The notes: a model not told the origin generated them from the letters alone. A stretch of DNA of 47,121 nucleotides from Roseomonas sp. 18066 (GCF_902706185.1 NZ_CACSJM010000029.1:1-47121), one strand, 5' to 3'; shown: positions 8,415 to 19,709, counted from the stretch's first letter. Numbers and translations are program-made.

Positions 8415-9388
8415 ACCATGCCATCCGCATTCACGAACATGGCGGCCCGGAGAAGATGGTGTGGGAGGAAGTGCCGGTCCCCGCGCCGAAGCCTGACGAG
8501 GTGCTGGTGCGGCATGGCGCCGTCGGGCTGAACTATATCGACGTGTATTTCCGCACCGGGCTGTACAAGCTGCCGTCGCTGCCGGCGACGCTGGGGATGG
8601 AGGCGGCCGGCACGGTCGAGGCGGTGGGCAGCGCGGTGACCAGCCTGTCGATCGGCGACCGCGTCGCCTATGCCATGGCGCCGATCGGGGCCTATTGCCA
8701 AGCGCGCACCATCAAGGCCGACCGGCTGGTGAAGCTGCCGGAGGGGATTTCCGACACCACCGCAGCCGGCATGATGCTGCAGGGGATGACGGCGCAGTAT
8801 CTGCTGCGGCGGACCTATCCGGTGAAGCCGGGCGAGACGATCCTGGTGCATGCGGCGGCCGGCGGCGTCGGGCTGATCATGTGCCAATGGGCGAAGCAGC
8901 TGGGCTGCACGGTGATCGGAACGGTCTCCACCCCCGAGAAGGCCGAGCTGGCGCGCGCGCATGGCGCCGAGCATGTGCTGATCGCCGGCAAAGATGACCT
9001 GGCCGCGCGGGTGAAGGAGATCACCAACGGCGCCATGCTGCCGGTGGTCTATGACAGCGTGGGCAAGGACACTTTCATGGCCTCGCTGGACTGCCTGGCG
9101 CCGCTCGGAATGATGGTGTCCTACGGCAATGCCTCGGGCCCGGTGCCGCCGCTGGATATCGGCGTGCTGGCGGCCAAGGGCTCTCTCTTCCTGACCCGGC
9201 CGACGCTGGCGACCTATACCGCCAAGCATGCCGACCTGGTGGCGACCGCGACCGACCTGTTCTCTGTCGTGCTGTCGGGGGCGGTGAAGATCGAGGTCAA
9301 CCAGACCTACGCGCTGAAGGACGCCGCCGAGGCGCATCGCGCGCTGGAAGGCCGCAAGACCACGGGCAGCACGGTCTTCGTGCCCTGA
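8411..9388 (+). CDS. NADPH:quinone oxidoreductase, zeta-crystallin-like (MDR superfamily)
   Basis: Zinc-independent medium-chain reductase that reduces quinones with NADPH. The 325 residues start MNHAIRIHEHGGPEKM, followed by VGLNYIDVYFRTGLYK (typical QOR catalytic-domain segment), LPATLGMEAAGTVEAVG, and the Rossmann glycine loop HAAAGGVGLIMCQWAK. No structural zinc cysteine cluster is visible. The frame is open upstream, but that part is ogt in another frame; ATG 8411 overlaps the ogt stop and fits the family start. A 9-bp terminator stem follows. Confidence 0.93.
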   Translation: MNHAIRIHEHGGPEKMVWEEVPVPAPKPDEVLVRHGAVGLNYIDVYFRTGLYKLPSLPATLGMEAAGTVEAVGSAVTSLSIGDRVAYAMAPIGAYCQARTIKADRLVKLPEGISDTTAAGMMLQGMTAQYLLRRTYPVKPGETILVHAAAGGVGLIMCQWAKQLGCTVIGTVSTPEKAELARAHGAEHVLIAGKDDLAARVKEITNGAMLPVVYDSVGKDTFMASLDCLAPLGMMVSYGNASGPVPPLDIGVLAAKGSLFLTRPTLATYTAKHADLVATATDLFSVVLSGAVKIEVNQTYALKDAAEAHRALEGRKTTGSTVFVP

Positions 9389-9395
9389 GCCATCC

Positions 9396-9473
9396 CAGGG
9401 GGCCTGGCGATGGCCCCCTGCCCTGCCCTCAGCGGAGGCCGGGGCCGTGGCGCGCGGGCGGCCCAGGCCGCCC
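9396..9473. terminator. Two hairpins between convergent oxidoreductase and GNAT genes
   Basis: Stem 1 is 9396-9420 (arms CAGGGGGCC and GGCCCCCTG, 7-base loop). Stem 2 is 9456-9473 (arms GGGCGGCC and GGCCGCCC, loop CA). They fill the gap between two converging stops, consistent with termination from each side, but neither has a T-tract. Confidence 0.65.
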
Positions 9474-9485
9474 TGCGGCCCCCTG

Positions 9486-10244
9486 TCAACGCAGCAGGAA
9501 GTAGCGGTAGTTGTAGATGCCGGCGAAGCCCAGCCGGCCATACAGCGCCTGGGCGGGCGTGTTGCTGGCCGAGACCTGCAGCCAGCCGGTGCGGGCGCCG
9601 TGGTCCTGGCCCCAGGCGGCGCCGGCGGCCAGCAGCCGCTGGCCCAGGCCGCGGCGGCGGTAATCCGGGGCGGTCGCGATGTCGAAGAAGCCCAGCAGCT
9701 GGCCATCGGCGGCGACCTGGCCGGCGGCGACGGCGCGACCCTCCAGGCGCAGCAGCAGCCAGGCGGCGGGGACCAGCATCATGCCCGCGGCCTGCGTCTT
9801 CTCGGCACGGCGCTTCTCGGTCTGGTAATCGGCGGTGGCCAGCACCGCGAGCCATTCCTCGGTCGGCGCGGGCAGGAATTCGACCGCGGCGTCGGCGGCG
9901 GCGAAGCCGGCGATCGGGCCGGCCATGACGACGGATTCGTCATGCTCGGCATAGCCGCGTTCCAGCAGGGCTTCCTGCAGGCCGGGCGGGTCGAGGGGCG
10001 TGGAGCGGAAGCGCGGGGTCAGGCCCAGCTTGTCATAGGCGGCGGCGATGCGGTCGACGCGCTCGGTCAGCGCCGCATCGGGCGCCGGGTCGAGCGAGGA
10101 GACGGCATTGGCCCGCCCGGTGCCGCCGAGGAAGGCGCGCATCAGGAAGGGCCCGTCGAAGGCGGTGCGCAGCGCCGGCACGGCGTTGTGCGATGCGCGT
10201 TCGAGCTCGGCCACCGACACGCCCTGCCAGGATTTGCCCTGCAT
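9486..10244 (-). CDS. GNAT-family N-acetyltransferase
   Basis: Acetyl-CoA-dependent acyltransferase of unknown substrate. The 252 residues hold a weakly conserved N-terminal half and a clear C-terminal GNAT domain: LGFFDIATAPDYRRRGLGQRLLAAGAAWG is motif A with the acetyl-CoA loop RRRGLG, followed by VSASNTPAQALYGRLGF and the usual C-terminal tyrosines. The two-part layout suggests a tandem-GNAT protein with a degenerate first domain. ATG 10244 has GAAGAGG a few bases upstream; ATG 10265 is an alternative. It stands between the 104-bp array and a convergent terminator. Confidence 0.85.
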   Translation of the reverse strand: MQGKSWQGVSVAELERASHNAVPALRTAFDGPFLMRAFLGGTGRANAVSSLDPAPDAALTERVDRIAAAYDKLGLTPRFRSTPLDPPGLQEALLERGYAEHDESVVMAGPIAGFAAADAAVEFLPAPTEEWLAVLATADYQTEKRRAEKTQAAGMMLVPAAWLLLRLEGRAVAAGQVAADGQLLGFFDIATAPDYRRRGLGQRLLAAGAAWGQDHGARTGWLQVSASNTPAQALYGRLGFAGIYNYRYFLLR

Positions 10245-10418
10245 CCGTCTTGCCTCTTCGCCCATGGGGAACGGGTGCAAGCCTAGCGCGCGGGACGCGG
10301 CTGACCAGATCCGGAGCCCTGCCCATCGCAAGGGGCTGGACAGCGGAAAGCGGTGAGGAAGCAGGGCCGCGCCGGCAGCGGGGCAGCGGCCATGACGGGG
10401 AAAGAAGGAGAGAGAGAT

Positions 10419-10927
10419 GCAGCCGACCAAAGGTCGGCTGAGGCCGCGAATGCGGCCCGCGCCTTATGGCGCGGTAGCCAAGCCCGCGGATGCGGGCGCC
10501 GGCGCTTGAGGCAGAAAACAAAGCAGCCGACCAAAGGTCGGCTGAGGCCGCGAATGCGGCCCGCGCCTTATGGCGCGGTAGCCAAGCCCGCGGATGCGGG
10601 CGCCGGCGCTTGAGGCAGAAAACAAAGCAGCCGACCAAAGGTCGGCTGAGGCCGCGAATGCGGCCCGCGCCTTATGGCGCGGTAGCCAAGCCCGCGGATG
10701 CGGGCGCCGGCGCTTGAGGCAGAAAACAAAGCAGCCGACCAAAGGTCGGCTGAGGCCGCGAATGCGGCCCGCGCCCTATGGCGCGGAAGCCAAGCCCGCG
10801 GAGGCGGGCGCCGGCGCTTGAGGCAGAAAACAAAGCAGCCGACCAAAGGTCGGCTGAGGCCGCGAATGCGGCCCGCGCCTTATGGCGCGGTAGCCAAGCC
10901 CGCGGATGCGGGCGCCGGCGCTTGAGG
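10419..10927. repeat. Tandem 104-bp repeat array made of small hairpins (4.9 copies)
   Basis: Units begin at 10419, 10523, 10627, 10731 and 10835; the last stops after 93 bases. Each unit contains four hairpins in fixed order: 8-bp AGCCGACC/GGTCGGCT with loop AAA, 6-bp GGCCGC/GCGGCC with loop GAAT, 6-bp CGCGCC/GGCGCG with loop TTAT, and 6-bp GCCCGC/GCGGGC with loop GGAT. A 10-bp palindrome GCGCCGGCGC and an A-rich linker follow. Copies are almost identical; copy 4 has three substitutions, none in a stem. Open frames cross it on both strands, but 104 is not a multiple of three and the frames just repeat the unit, so I do not call a gene. It lies between the 3' end of rho and the GNAT gene. Confidence 0.97.
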
Positions 10928-10950
10928 GCGGGGAGGCAAAGCCTCCCCGC
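10928..10950 (-). terminator. Hairpin downstream of rho
   Basis: Perfect 10-bp stem (arms GCGGGGAGGC and GCCTCCCCGC, loop AAA) starting 7 bases after the rho stop on the minus strand and abutting the 104-bp array. It lacks a T-tract after the stem in the rho direction, so it may protect the mRNA end as much as terminate it. Confidence 0.6.
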
Positions 10951-10956
10951 AAAACA

Positions 10957-12231
<1,275 letters not shown>

Positions 12232-12537
12232 GGGTCGGACGCGTTCCGTGCCGGCGGGAGCAGCGGGACATTTTGCGAGAAGCCGGCGGCTTGGCCTGCC
12301 TGCATGCCGGAACCGCGCAGGCTGCGCAGCCGACCTGTCCCGAATAAGGAGGGATTGTGTCTCGGCACCAGAAGGCGACGGCCCTGGTGAAAGGGGCGTG
12401 AACCGGTCTCATGCCATCGACGGGAAGCGATGCGAGGCTAGGGGCGCGAATGCGCTCCCGTCAATGGGTCAAATGGCGATTTCACACTCTGTTTCAAGCA
12501 TTTCCCGGGAAGGCGGCAAGAAGATCGGCCTTCTTGT
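12232..12537 (-). other. rho 5' leader / hemJ-rho intergenic region
   Basis: 306 bp without a convincing gene. A 7-bp stem CAAGAAG/CTTCTTG (12517-12536) lies just after the hemJ stop. On the minus strand CTTGAAA (12498-12492), 15 bases, then CCATTT (12476-12471) is a possible heat-shock-type promoter for rho, with weak support. The rest is leader-like sequence with no family I recognise. Confidence 0.4.
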
Positions 12538-12984
12538 TCAGAAGGGCTTCACGATCACCATGATGACGATCAGCACCATCAGCACCGTCGGCACCTCGTT
12601 CATCGCCCGCCAGTAGCGTTCGCTGTGCCGGCGCTGGTCGGCCAGCAGCGCCTTGCGGGCCGCGGCCAGGTGCATGTGGAAGCCGCTCATGAGGATGACG
12701 GCGGTGAATTTCAGGTGCCACCAGCCGGCCGACCAGTCGACCACGCCGGGGGTGGCCACCAGGGTCAGGCCCAGGACCCAGGTGGCGATCATCGCCGGGT
12801 TCATGATGCCGCGCAGCAGCCGGCGCTCCATCACCTTGAACAGCTCGCTGCGGTCGGAGCCGATGGGCGCGGGCGTGTGATAGACATAGAGCCGCGGCAG
12901 GTAGAACAGCCCGGCCATCCAGGCGATCACCGCGACCAGGTGCAGCGCCTTGGTCCAGGGGTACCAGCCGGCCAGCGCGTCCAT
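12538..12984 (-). CDS. hemJ: Protoporphyrinogen IX oxidase HemJ
   Basis: Small heme-containing membrane enzyme oxidising protoporphyrinogen IX in heme synthesis. The 148 residues contain four apparent membrane segments: around TKALHLVAVIAWMAGLFYLPRLYVYH with the conserved His, IATWVLGLTLVATPG, HLKFTAVILMSGFHMHLAA with further His, and VLMVLIVIMVIVKPF at the C-terminus. Size and His pattern fit HemJ. The ATG overlaps the stop of the HAD gene by one base (TGATG), and rho follows. Confidence 0.9.
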   Translation of the reverse strand: MDALAGWYPWTKALHLVAVIAWMAGLFYLPRLYVYHTPAPIGSDRSELFKVMERRLLRGIMNPAMIATWVLGLTLVATPGVVDWSAGWWHLKFTAVILMSGFHMHLAAARKALLADQRRHSERYWRAMNEVPTVLMVLIVIMVIVKPF

Positions 12985-13640
12985 CAGGCGACGCCCAGCA
13001 GGCCAGGCAGCTCGTCCATGTGGCGGAAGGGCTCGGCGCCCTGGGCGCGCAGCAGGGCCTCCGGCATCTCCCAGACGAGCGCCAGCACGCGGCAGCCGGC
13101 GGCGCGGCCCGCGCGGATGCCGGGCAGGCTGTCCTCGACCACCACGCAATCCGCCGGCGCCGCGCCGCAGGCGGCGGCGGCGGCCTCATAGATGTCCGGA
13201 TAGGGCTTCGGCCGGTCGACATCCTCGAAGGAGAAGACACGGCCCTGGAAGAGCTCGGCGACGCCCAGCTTCGCCAGCTTGGCGGCAAGCTCCGCCCGCG
13301 ACGAGTTGGAGGCGCAGGCCAGCGGGATGCCGGCGGCCGCCAGCCTGCGCAGCGCGTCCAGCGCGCCGGGCACCGGCACCACCTCCTCCGCCATGCGGCG
13401 GGTCAGGGCGCGGCCGATCTCGGCGGGCCAGCTGTCCGGCACCCGGCCGAAGCGCTGCTCGATCACCGCCACCATGTCCGGCACCGCGCGGCCGAGGAAG
13501 ACATCCTGGCAGAGCGCCGGCGTCACCGCGAAGCCGCGGCCGGCCAGGTCGTCGGCCACCACCTGGGCGGCCAGCGCCTCGCTGTCGGCGAGCACGCCGT
13601 CGCAATCGAAGAGGATGGCGCGGGGACGGGTCTCGGGCAT
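12984..13640 (-). CDS. HAD-superfamily hydrolase (phosphatase/phosphomutase-like)
   Basis: HAD-IA family enzyme with unknown substrate. The 218 residues show motif I FDCDGVLADSE near residue 11, an alpha-helical cap, motif II ACASNSSR, and motif III/IV FSFEDVDRPKPYPDIY ... VVEDSLPGIRAGRAAG. This is the beta-phosphoglucomutase/phosphoglycolate phosphatase layout. The frame stays open upstream through grpE's antisense strand; ATG 13640 puts motif I at the expected distance. One-base overlap with hemJ. Confidence 0.88.
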   Translation of the reverse strand: MPETRPRAILFDCDGVLADSEALAAQVVADDLAGRGFAVTPALCQDVFLGRAVPDMVAVIEQRFGRVPDSWPAEIGRALTRRMAEEVVPVPGALDALRRLAAAGIPLACASNSSRAELAAKLAKLGVAELFQGRVFSFEDVDRPKPYPDIYEAAAAACGAAPADCVVVEDSLPGIRAGRAAGCRVLALVWEMPEALLRAQGAEPFRHMDELPGLLGVA

Positions 13641-13756
13641 GGCGGCGGCCTTCTGCAGGGGGTGCGGGGCGCGCCCGGAATGCCACGCTTCGCCCGGAAA
13701 AGCAGCCCCGCCCGCCGCCGCGCCCCTGCCCTGCGCCGCCAGCGCGCGGGTCTTTC

Positions 13757-13785
13757 CTTGTTCTTGGGCCCGGCTTTCCCTAGTT
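13757..13785 (+). promoter_or_regulatory. Candidate heat-shock (RpoH-type) promoter for grpE
   Basis: CTTG (13757-13760), 18 bases, then CCTAGTT (13779-13785). This is close to the alphaproteobacterial RpoH pattern CTTG-N17/18-CYTATnT, and lies 63 bp before the grpE start. It was found by eye, so support is moderate only. Confidence 0.45.
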
Positions 13786-13847
13786 GATGGGGCTGAATGG
13801 CCGCGGCATGCCCGTGGAACGACCAGCGATGTGAGAAGAGCCCGGTG

Positions 13848-14405
13848 ATGAACGATCAGAGCAAGCCCCCCGAAACCGAGGCCGGCCAGGCCGCGCCGGA
13901 GCAGGCGGCCGACGCCCAGGCGCGCATCGCCGAGCTGGAGGCGGAGCTGTCGCAGCTGCGCGATCGCTGGCTGCGCTCGGAGGCGGAGATGCAGAACCTG
14001 CGCAACCGCACCAAGCGCGACGTCGAGGATGCCCGCAACTACGCGGTGCAGAAATTCGCCCGCGACGTGGTCGAGGGCGCCGACAACCTGCGCCGCGGCC
14101 TGGACGCCCTGCCCCCCGCGCAGGAGGGCGAGGCCGAGCTGCTCACCAAGCTGCGCGGCGGCTTCGAGGGCGTCGAGCGCGCCTTCATCGGCATCCTGGA
14201 GCGCAATGGCGTGACCCGGCAGGAAGCCGCCGGCAAGCCCTTCGACCCGGAGCTGCACCAGGCCATGGCGCAGCAGCCGCCGCCGGAGGGCGTGGCCGCC
14301 GGCACCGTGCTGCAGGCCTGGACCCCCGCCTGGCTGCTGAACGGCCGCCTGCTGAAGCCCGCCATGGTCGTCGTGGCCGGCGAGGGTGTCTCCGAGACCG
14401 CCTGA
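13848..14405 (+). CDS. grpE: Nucleotide exchange factor GrpE
   Basis: DnaK nucleotide exchange factor and thermosensor. The 185 residues have a long N-terminal coiled coil (ARIAELEAELSQLRDRWLRSEAEMQNLRNRTKRD), then VQKFARDVVEGADNLRRGLDAL and the C-terminal beta domain with FDPELHQAM and VLQAWTPAWLLNGRLLKPAMVVVA. The ATG at 13848 has GAGAAG upstream; earlier in-frame codons do not resemble GrpE. It precedes a GNAT gene and then dnaK-dnaJ. Confidence 0.96.
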   Translation: MNDQSKPPETEAGQAAPEQAADAQARIAELEAELSQLRDRWLRSEAEMQNLRNRTKRDVEDARNYAVQKFARDVVEGADNLRRGLDALPPAQEGEAELLTKLRGGFEGVERAFIGILERNGVTRQEAAGKPFDPELHQAMAQQPPPEGVAAGTVLQAWTPAWLLNGRLLKPAMVVVAGEGVSETA

Positions 14406-14412
14406 GCCTGTC

Positions 14413-14985
14413 GTGACCGGCTTCACCCTTCGTCCCGTGGCGCCGGCCGAGCAGCCGGCGCTGCTGGCGCTGAACAACCGGCATGACGGCCCGGTCAACG
14501 CGCTGACGCCCGAGGCCTTTGCTGGCCTTTGCGCCGATGCCTTCCTGGCCATCGGCGCCTGGGATGCGGATGGCGCGCTGCTCGGGCTGATGGTGGCGCT
14601 GGGCGACGCGGGGCCGGTGCACGGCCCCAACCACGGCTGGATCCGCGCCCACCACCCCGAGGCCGTCTATATCGACCGCATCGTGGTCGAGCCGGCGGCG
14701 CAGGGGCAGGGCCTCGGCCGGGCGCTCTACGGGGCGCTGGCCGCGGCGGCGCTGGACCAGGGGAAAACCGCGCTGGGCTGCGAGGTCAATCTCGACCCGC
14801 CCAACCCGGAGAGCCTGGCCTTCCACGCCCGGCTCGGCTTCGCCCCCGCCGGCGAGGCCCGCGACCCGCGCAACGGCAAGCTGGTGCGCTACCTGCTGGC
14901 CGATGCGGCGCCGCTGGCCGCGCTGAATACTGCACATTTTTTGCGCAGCCCTGCGAAGCGCTCTTGTCCGGCGGCGCCGCGCTGA
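14413..14985 (+). CDS. GNAT-family N-acetyltransferase between grpE and dnaK
   Basis: Acetyl-CoA-dependent acetyltransferase of unknown target. The 190-residue product from GTG 14413 has [19 protein letters not shown] at the N-terminus, [20 protein letters not shown] as motif A with the QGQGLG acetyl-CoA loop, and [21 protein letters not shown] in motif B. A GTG at 14386, inside grpE, is an alternative start. Its position in the heat-shock cluster suggests co-transcription with grpE rather than a chaperone role. Confidence 0.82.
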   Translation: MTGFTLRPVAPAEQPALLALNNRHDGPVNALTPEAFAGLCADAFLAIGAWDADGALLGLMVALGDAGPVHGPNHGWIRAHHPEAVYIDRIVVEPAAQGQGLGRALYGALAAAALDQGKTALGCEVNLDPPNPESLAFHARLGFAPAGEARDPRNGKLVRYLLADAAPLAALNTAHFLRSPAKRSCPAAPR

Positions 14986-15118
14986 ATACATCGCTGGACA
15001 TCGCCGCCCGGGCAGCACTGATCCGCCCGGACGGCTCCCCAGATCACGCCTGATGAGCACGGGGATGAGCGTGGCGCCAAGAACGGGCCACCCCCATCCG
15101 CCAAGAGGAGAACATCGG

Positions 15119-17044
<1,926 letters not shown>

Positions 17045-17068
17045 CGCGGCTGCTGCCGCGCTGAACCC

Positions 17069-17098
17069 TGCGTCCGGTCCCTTGCGGGGCCGGACGCA
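17069..17098 (+). terminator. Strong hairpin between dnaK and dnaJ
   Basis: 13-bp stem (arms TGCGTCCGGTCCC and GGGGCCGGACGCA, one G-T pair, loop TTGC). It could terminate part of the dnaK transcripts or protect the dnaK 3' end, leaving less dnaJ message. No strong T-tract follows. Confidence 0.6.
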
Positions 17099-17133
17099 TC
17101 GTCGTTCCGGAAGCTTGGGGGACAGGCCACGCC

Positions 17134-18288
17134 ATGGCCAAGAAGGACTACTACGAGACCCTGGGCGTCGCCCGGGGGGCGAGCGACGATGAGCTGAAGA
17201 AGGCCTATCGCAAGCTCGCCATGAAGCTGCACCCGGATCGCAACCCGGGCGACAAGGCTGCCGAGGCCTCCTTCAAGGAGTGCAGCGAGGCCTATGAGGT
17301 GCTCAAGGACCCCGAGAAGCGTGCTGCCTACGACCGCTATGGCCATGCGGCCTTCGAGGGCGGCGGCGGCGGTGCCGGCGGCGGCTTCGGCGGCGGCAGC
17401 CCCTTCGGCGCCGGCGGCTTCGAGGACATTTTTGCGGAGATGTTCGGCCAGTTCGGCGGGGGGCGCCGCGGTGGTGGCGCTGCCGCCGGGCGGGGCGCCG
17501 ATCTGCGCCAGCAGGCCGAGATCTCGCTGGAGGAAGCCTTCGCCGGCACCCGCCAGACCGTCCGCGTGCAGAGCAGCATCCAGTGCGATGCCTGCGACGG
17601 CACCGGCGCGGAAGGCAAGGCGGCCTCGGCGCAGTCGACCTGCACCACCTGCGGCGGCGCCGGCAAGGTGCGCGCGCAGCAGGGCTTCTTCCTGATCGAG
17701 CGCGCCTGCCCGACCTGCGGCGGCTCCGGCCGCGTCATCAAGAACCCCTGCAAGGTCTGCCAGGGCGCCGGCCGCGTGCAGCGCGAGCGCACGCTCAACG
17801 TCACCATCCCCCCCGGGGTCGAGGACGGCACCCGCATCCGCCTGTCGGGTGAGGGCGAGGCCGGGCTGCGCGGCGCGCCGGCGGGCGACCTCTATGTCGA
17901 TATCGCCGTCCGCCCGCACCAGCTGTTCCAGCGGGATGGCGCGAATATCTTCGTCCGCGTGCCGCTGCGCATGACCCAGGCGGCGCTGGGCGGCGCGGTC
18001 GAGGTGCCGACCATCGATGGCGGGCGCTCGCGAGTCACCATCCCGGCCGGCACCCAGACCGGCGACCAGTTCCGGCTGCGGGGAAAAGGCTTCTCCGTCC
18101 TGCGCTCCTCGGCGCGCGGCGACATGTATGTCCAGGTCGCGGTCGAGACGCCGCAGAACATGACCGCCCGCCAGCGCGAGCTGCTCGAGCAGTTCGAGAG
18201 CGAAGGCGGCCAGCACGGCCATGCCAGCCCCGAAAGCGAAGGCTTCTTCGCCAAGGTGAAGGAATTCTGGGACGGGCTGGGGCGGTAG
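17134..18288 (+). CDS. dnaJ: Chaperone DnaJ (Hsp40)
   Basis: DnaK co-chaperone that stimulates ATP hydrolysis and delivers substrates. The 384 residues have a J domain with HPD at 33-35, a Gly/Phe-rich segment at about 75-120, and four CxxCxGxG zinc-binding repeats between 151 and 213 ([32 protein letters not shown]). A C-terminal substrate-binding domain follows. All parts of a type I DnaJ are present. Confidence 0.98.
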   Translation: MAKKDYYETLGVARGASDDELKKAYRKLAMKLHPDRNPGDKAAEASFKECSEAYEVLKDPEKRAAYDRYGHAAFEGGGGGAGGGFGGGSPFGAGGFEDIFAEMFGQFGGGRRGGGAAAGRGADLRQQAEISLEEAFAGTRQTVRVQSSIQCDACDGTGAEGKAASAQSTCTTCGGAGKVRAQQGFFLIERACPTCGGSGRVIKNPCKVCQGAGRVQRERTLNVTIPPGVEDGTRIRLSGEGEAGLRGAPAGDLYVDIAVRPHQLFQRDGANIFVRVPLRMTQAALGGAVEVPTIDGGRSRVTIPAGTQTGDQFRLRGKGFSVLRSSARGDMYVQVAVETPQNMTARQRELLEQFESEGGQHGHASPESEGFFAKVKEFWDGLGR

Positions 18289-18296
18289 CCCGCTTC

Positions 18297-18319
18297 GGGG
18301 GAAGGCAGCGCCTTCCCCC
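18297..18319 (+). terminator. Hairpin after dnaJ
   Basis: Perfect 10-bp stem (GGGGGAAGGC/GCCTTCCCCC, loop AGC) starting 9 bases after the dnaJ stop. It is a likely terminator or processing stem, although there is no T-tract. Confidence 0.6.
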
Positions 18320-18348
18320 ACCGCGGCCGGATCGGACAGGACGGAAAA

Positions 18349-18687
18349 ATGCGCTCGACATGGACGGGGAAGCGCTACGCGCTGGCCCTGCTGCTGCTCT
18401 GGCTCGTGGTGATCGGCGGCCGCTACCTGCTGGCCCATCACGAGGCCATGCTCGAGTACCGGCTGATCTGCGTCGAGAATCTCGGCGGCGCCGAGGTGCT
18501 GCCCGCCTTCAAGGCGCTGGTCTGCGCCGACGGCTTCACCACCAGGCGCATCCTGGGCACCGTGCTGTTCTGGGCCTTCCACAGCGGCATGGCCGTCGCC
18601 ATGATCGGCGCCCTGATCTGGTTCGCGGTGATCCGCCCGCGCATCTACCCGCCGCAGCCCATCCCCCAGCCCGGCCAAGAGGACTGA
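18349..18687 (+). CDS. Hypothetical small membrane protein
   Basis: 112 residues with no function I recognise. Two membrane segments are visible: YALALLLLWLVVIGGRYLL near residues 10-28 and LFWAFHSGMAVAMIGALIWFAVI near 73-95. The linker contains two cysteines (ICVEN and VCADG) and would sit in the periplasm if both ends are cytoplasmic; the tail is proline-rich. AGGACGG precedes the ATG. It starts after the dnaJ hairpin and ends 7 bp before dapB, so it is probably co-transcribed with dapB. An overlapping open frame (18360-18698) is arginine-rich with no membrane pattern and is less likely real. Confidence 0.75.
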   Translation: MRSTWTGKRYALALLLLWLVVIGGRYLLAHHEAMLEYRLICVENLGGAEVLPAFKALVCADGFTTRRILGTVLFWAFHSGMAVAMIGALIWFAVIRPRIYPPQPIPQPGQED

Positions 18688-18694
18688 CCCCGCC

Positions 18695-19435
18695 ATGAGC
18701 CTGCGCATCGGCATCCTTGGCCAGTCCGGCCGCATGGGTCAGCTGCTGGCCGAGGAGATCGTCGCCGCCGGCGCGACGCTGGCGGGCGGCATCGGCCGCG
18801 ACGGCGACGCGCAGGCGCTCTTCGCCGCCAGCGACGTGGTCATCGACTTCACCCATGCGACGACCGCCGAGCGCCATGCGGCCCTGGCGGCGGCGGCCGG
18901 CAAGCCGCTGATCCTCGGCACCTCCGGCCTGTCGCTGGCGCAGGAGGACGAGGTGGCCGTGGCTGCGAAGTCGATCCCCGTGGTCTATGCGGCGAGCTTC
19001 GCCCCCGGCGTCAGCCTGCTCTTCGCGCTGGCTGAGCGGATGGGCGCGGCCCTGCCGCCGGAGCAGTACGACGCCGAGATCGTCGAGATGCACCACCGGC
19101 AGAAGGTCGACGCCCCCTCCGGCACCGCCATCGGCCTGGGCCGGGCGGTGGCCCGCGGCCGCGGCAAGACGCTGGAGGAGGTCGGCCTGGAGAGCGGCCG
19201 CGACGGCCATACCGGCCCCCGCGCCACCGGCCCGATCGGCTTCGCCGCGCTGCGTGGCGGCCAGGTCGTCGGCGAGCACACGCTGCTGTTCACCGCGGGC
19301 TCCGAGCAGATCACCGTCAGCCACCGCTCCTTCGACCGCCGCGTCTATGCGACCGGCGCGGTGCGCGCCGCGCACTGGGCGATGCACCAGCCGCCCGGCC
19401 TCTATGACATGAAGCATGTCATCGGCATGGGGTGA
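18695..19435 (+). CDS. dapB: 4-hydroxy-tetrahydrodipicolinate reductase
   Basis: NAD(P)H-dependent reductase of the lysine/diaminopimelate pathway. The 246 residues begin with the nucleotide-binding GILGQSGRMGQLL, continue with VVIDFTHATT and GTSGL, then carry the catalytic EMHHRQKVDAPSGTA and GHTGPRATGPIGFAALRGG. It ends MHQPPGLYDMKHVIGMG. It follows the small membrane protein by 7 bp and is followed by a 274-bp gap before metK. Confidence 0.97.
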   Translation: MSLRIGILGQSGRMGQLLAEEIVAAGATLAGGIGRDGDAQALFAASDVVIDFTHATTAERHAALAAAAGKPLILGTSGLSLAQEDEVAVAAKSIPVVYAASFAPGVSLLFALAERMGAALPPEQYDAEIVEMHHRQKVDAPSGTAIGLGRAVARGRGKTLEEVGLESGRDGHTGPRATGPIGFAALRGGQVVGEHTLLFTAGSEQITVSHRSFDRRVYATGAVRAAHWAMHQPPGLYDMKHVIGMG

Positions 19436-19709
19436 CCGGAGGGGCCGCGGCCCTTCCCGTTACTCTTAGGTTAAACCTGCCGCGCGCCCGCCCCGCCCCC
19501 TGCGCCCGACGCAGGCCTGATGGGCCCTGCGGCCCTGCCCCGCATGGCATGGTCACTTGACCCCCTGCCTCGCGCTTGCGAAACAGCCCGGCCGCGCTCG
19601 CGCGGCCCGTGGCCTGTCTGGCCGCGGGGATGATGCGCCGCAACGTCGGCGTCAGGATAGCCAGGCCGGGGCCGCCGGTCGCCGCCGCGACAAGAGGACG
19701 AATAGTGCC
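19436..19709 (+). other. metK leader / dapB-metK intergenic region
   Basis: 274 bp without a convincing gene. It holds an 11-bp palindrome AGGTTAAACCT in a locally A/T-richer stretch, a GGCCGCG/CGCGGCC stem with loop CTCG, and a TTGACC (19557-19562) that could be a -35 but has only a poor -10 at the right distance. A regulated leader would fit metK, but I do not see SAM-II or SAM/SAH riboswitch hallmarks. RBS AGAGGA precedes the metK ATG. Confidence 0.4.

Noticed and set aside
10033..10846. Overlapping open frames of 75-205 residues on both strands in the repeat array
   Set aside because: They repeat one Arg/Ala-rich unit in several frames because 104 is not divisible by three; no ribosome-binding site or family pattern. 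They are a by-product of the repeat.
12492..12500. parS-like GTTTCAAG before rho
   Set aside because: Only a half-site match with no palindrome.
18360..18698. 112-residue open frame overlapping the small membrane protein in another frame
   Set aside because: Arg/His/Pro-rich without membrane pattern; it overlaps the dapB start, while 18349-18687 has two clear helices and a ribosome-binding site.
19436..19709. SAM-II or SAM/SAH riboswitch before metK
   Set aside because: Looked for the conserved pseudoknot words and did not find them; only generic stems are present.
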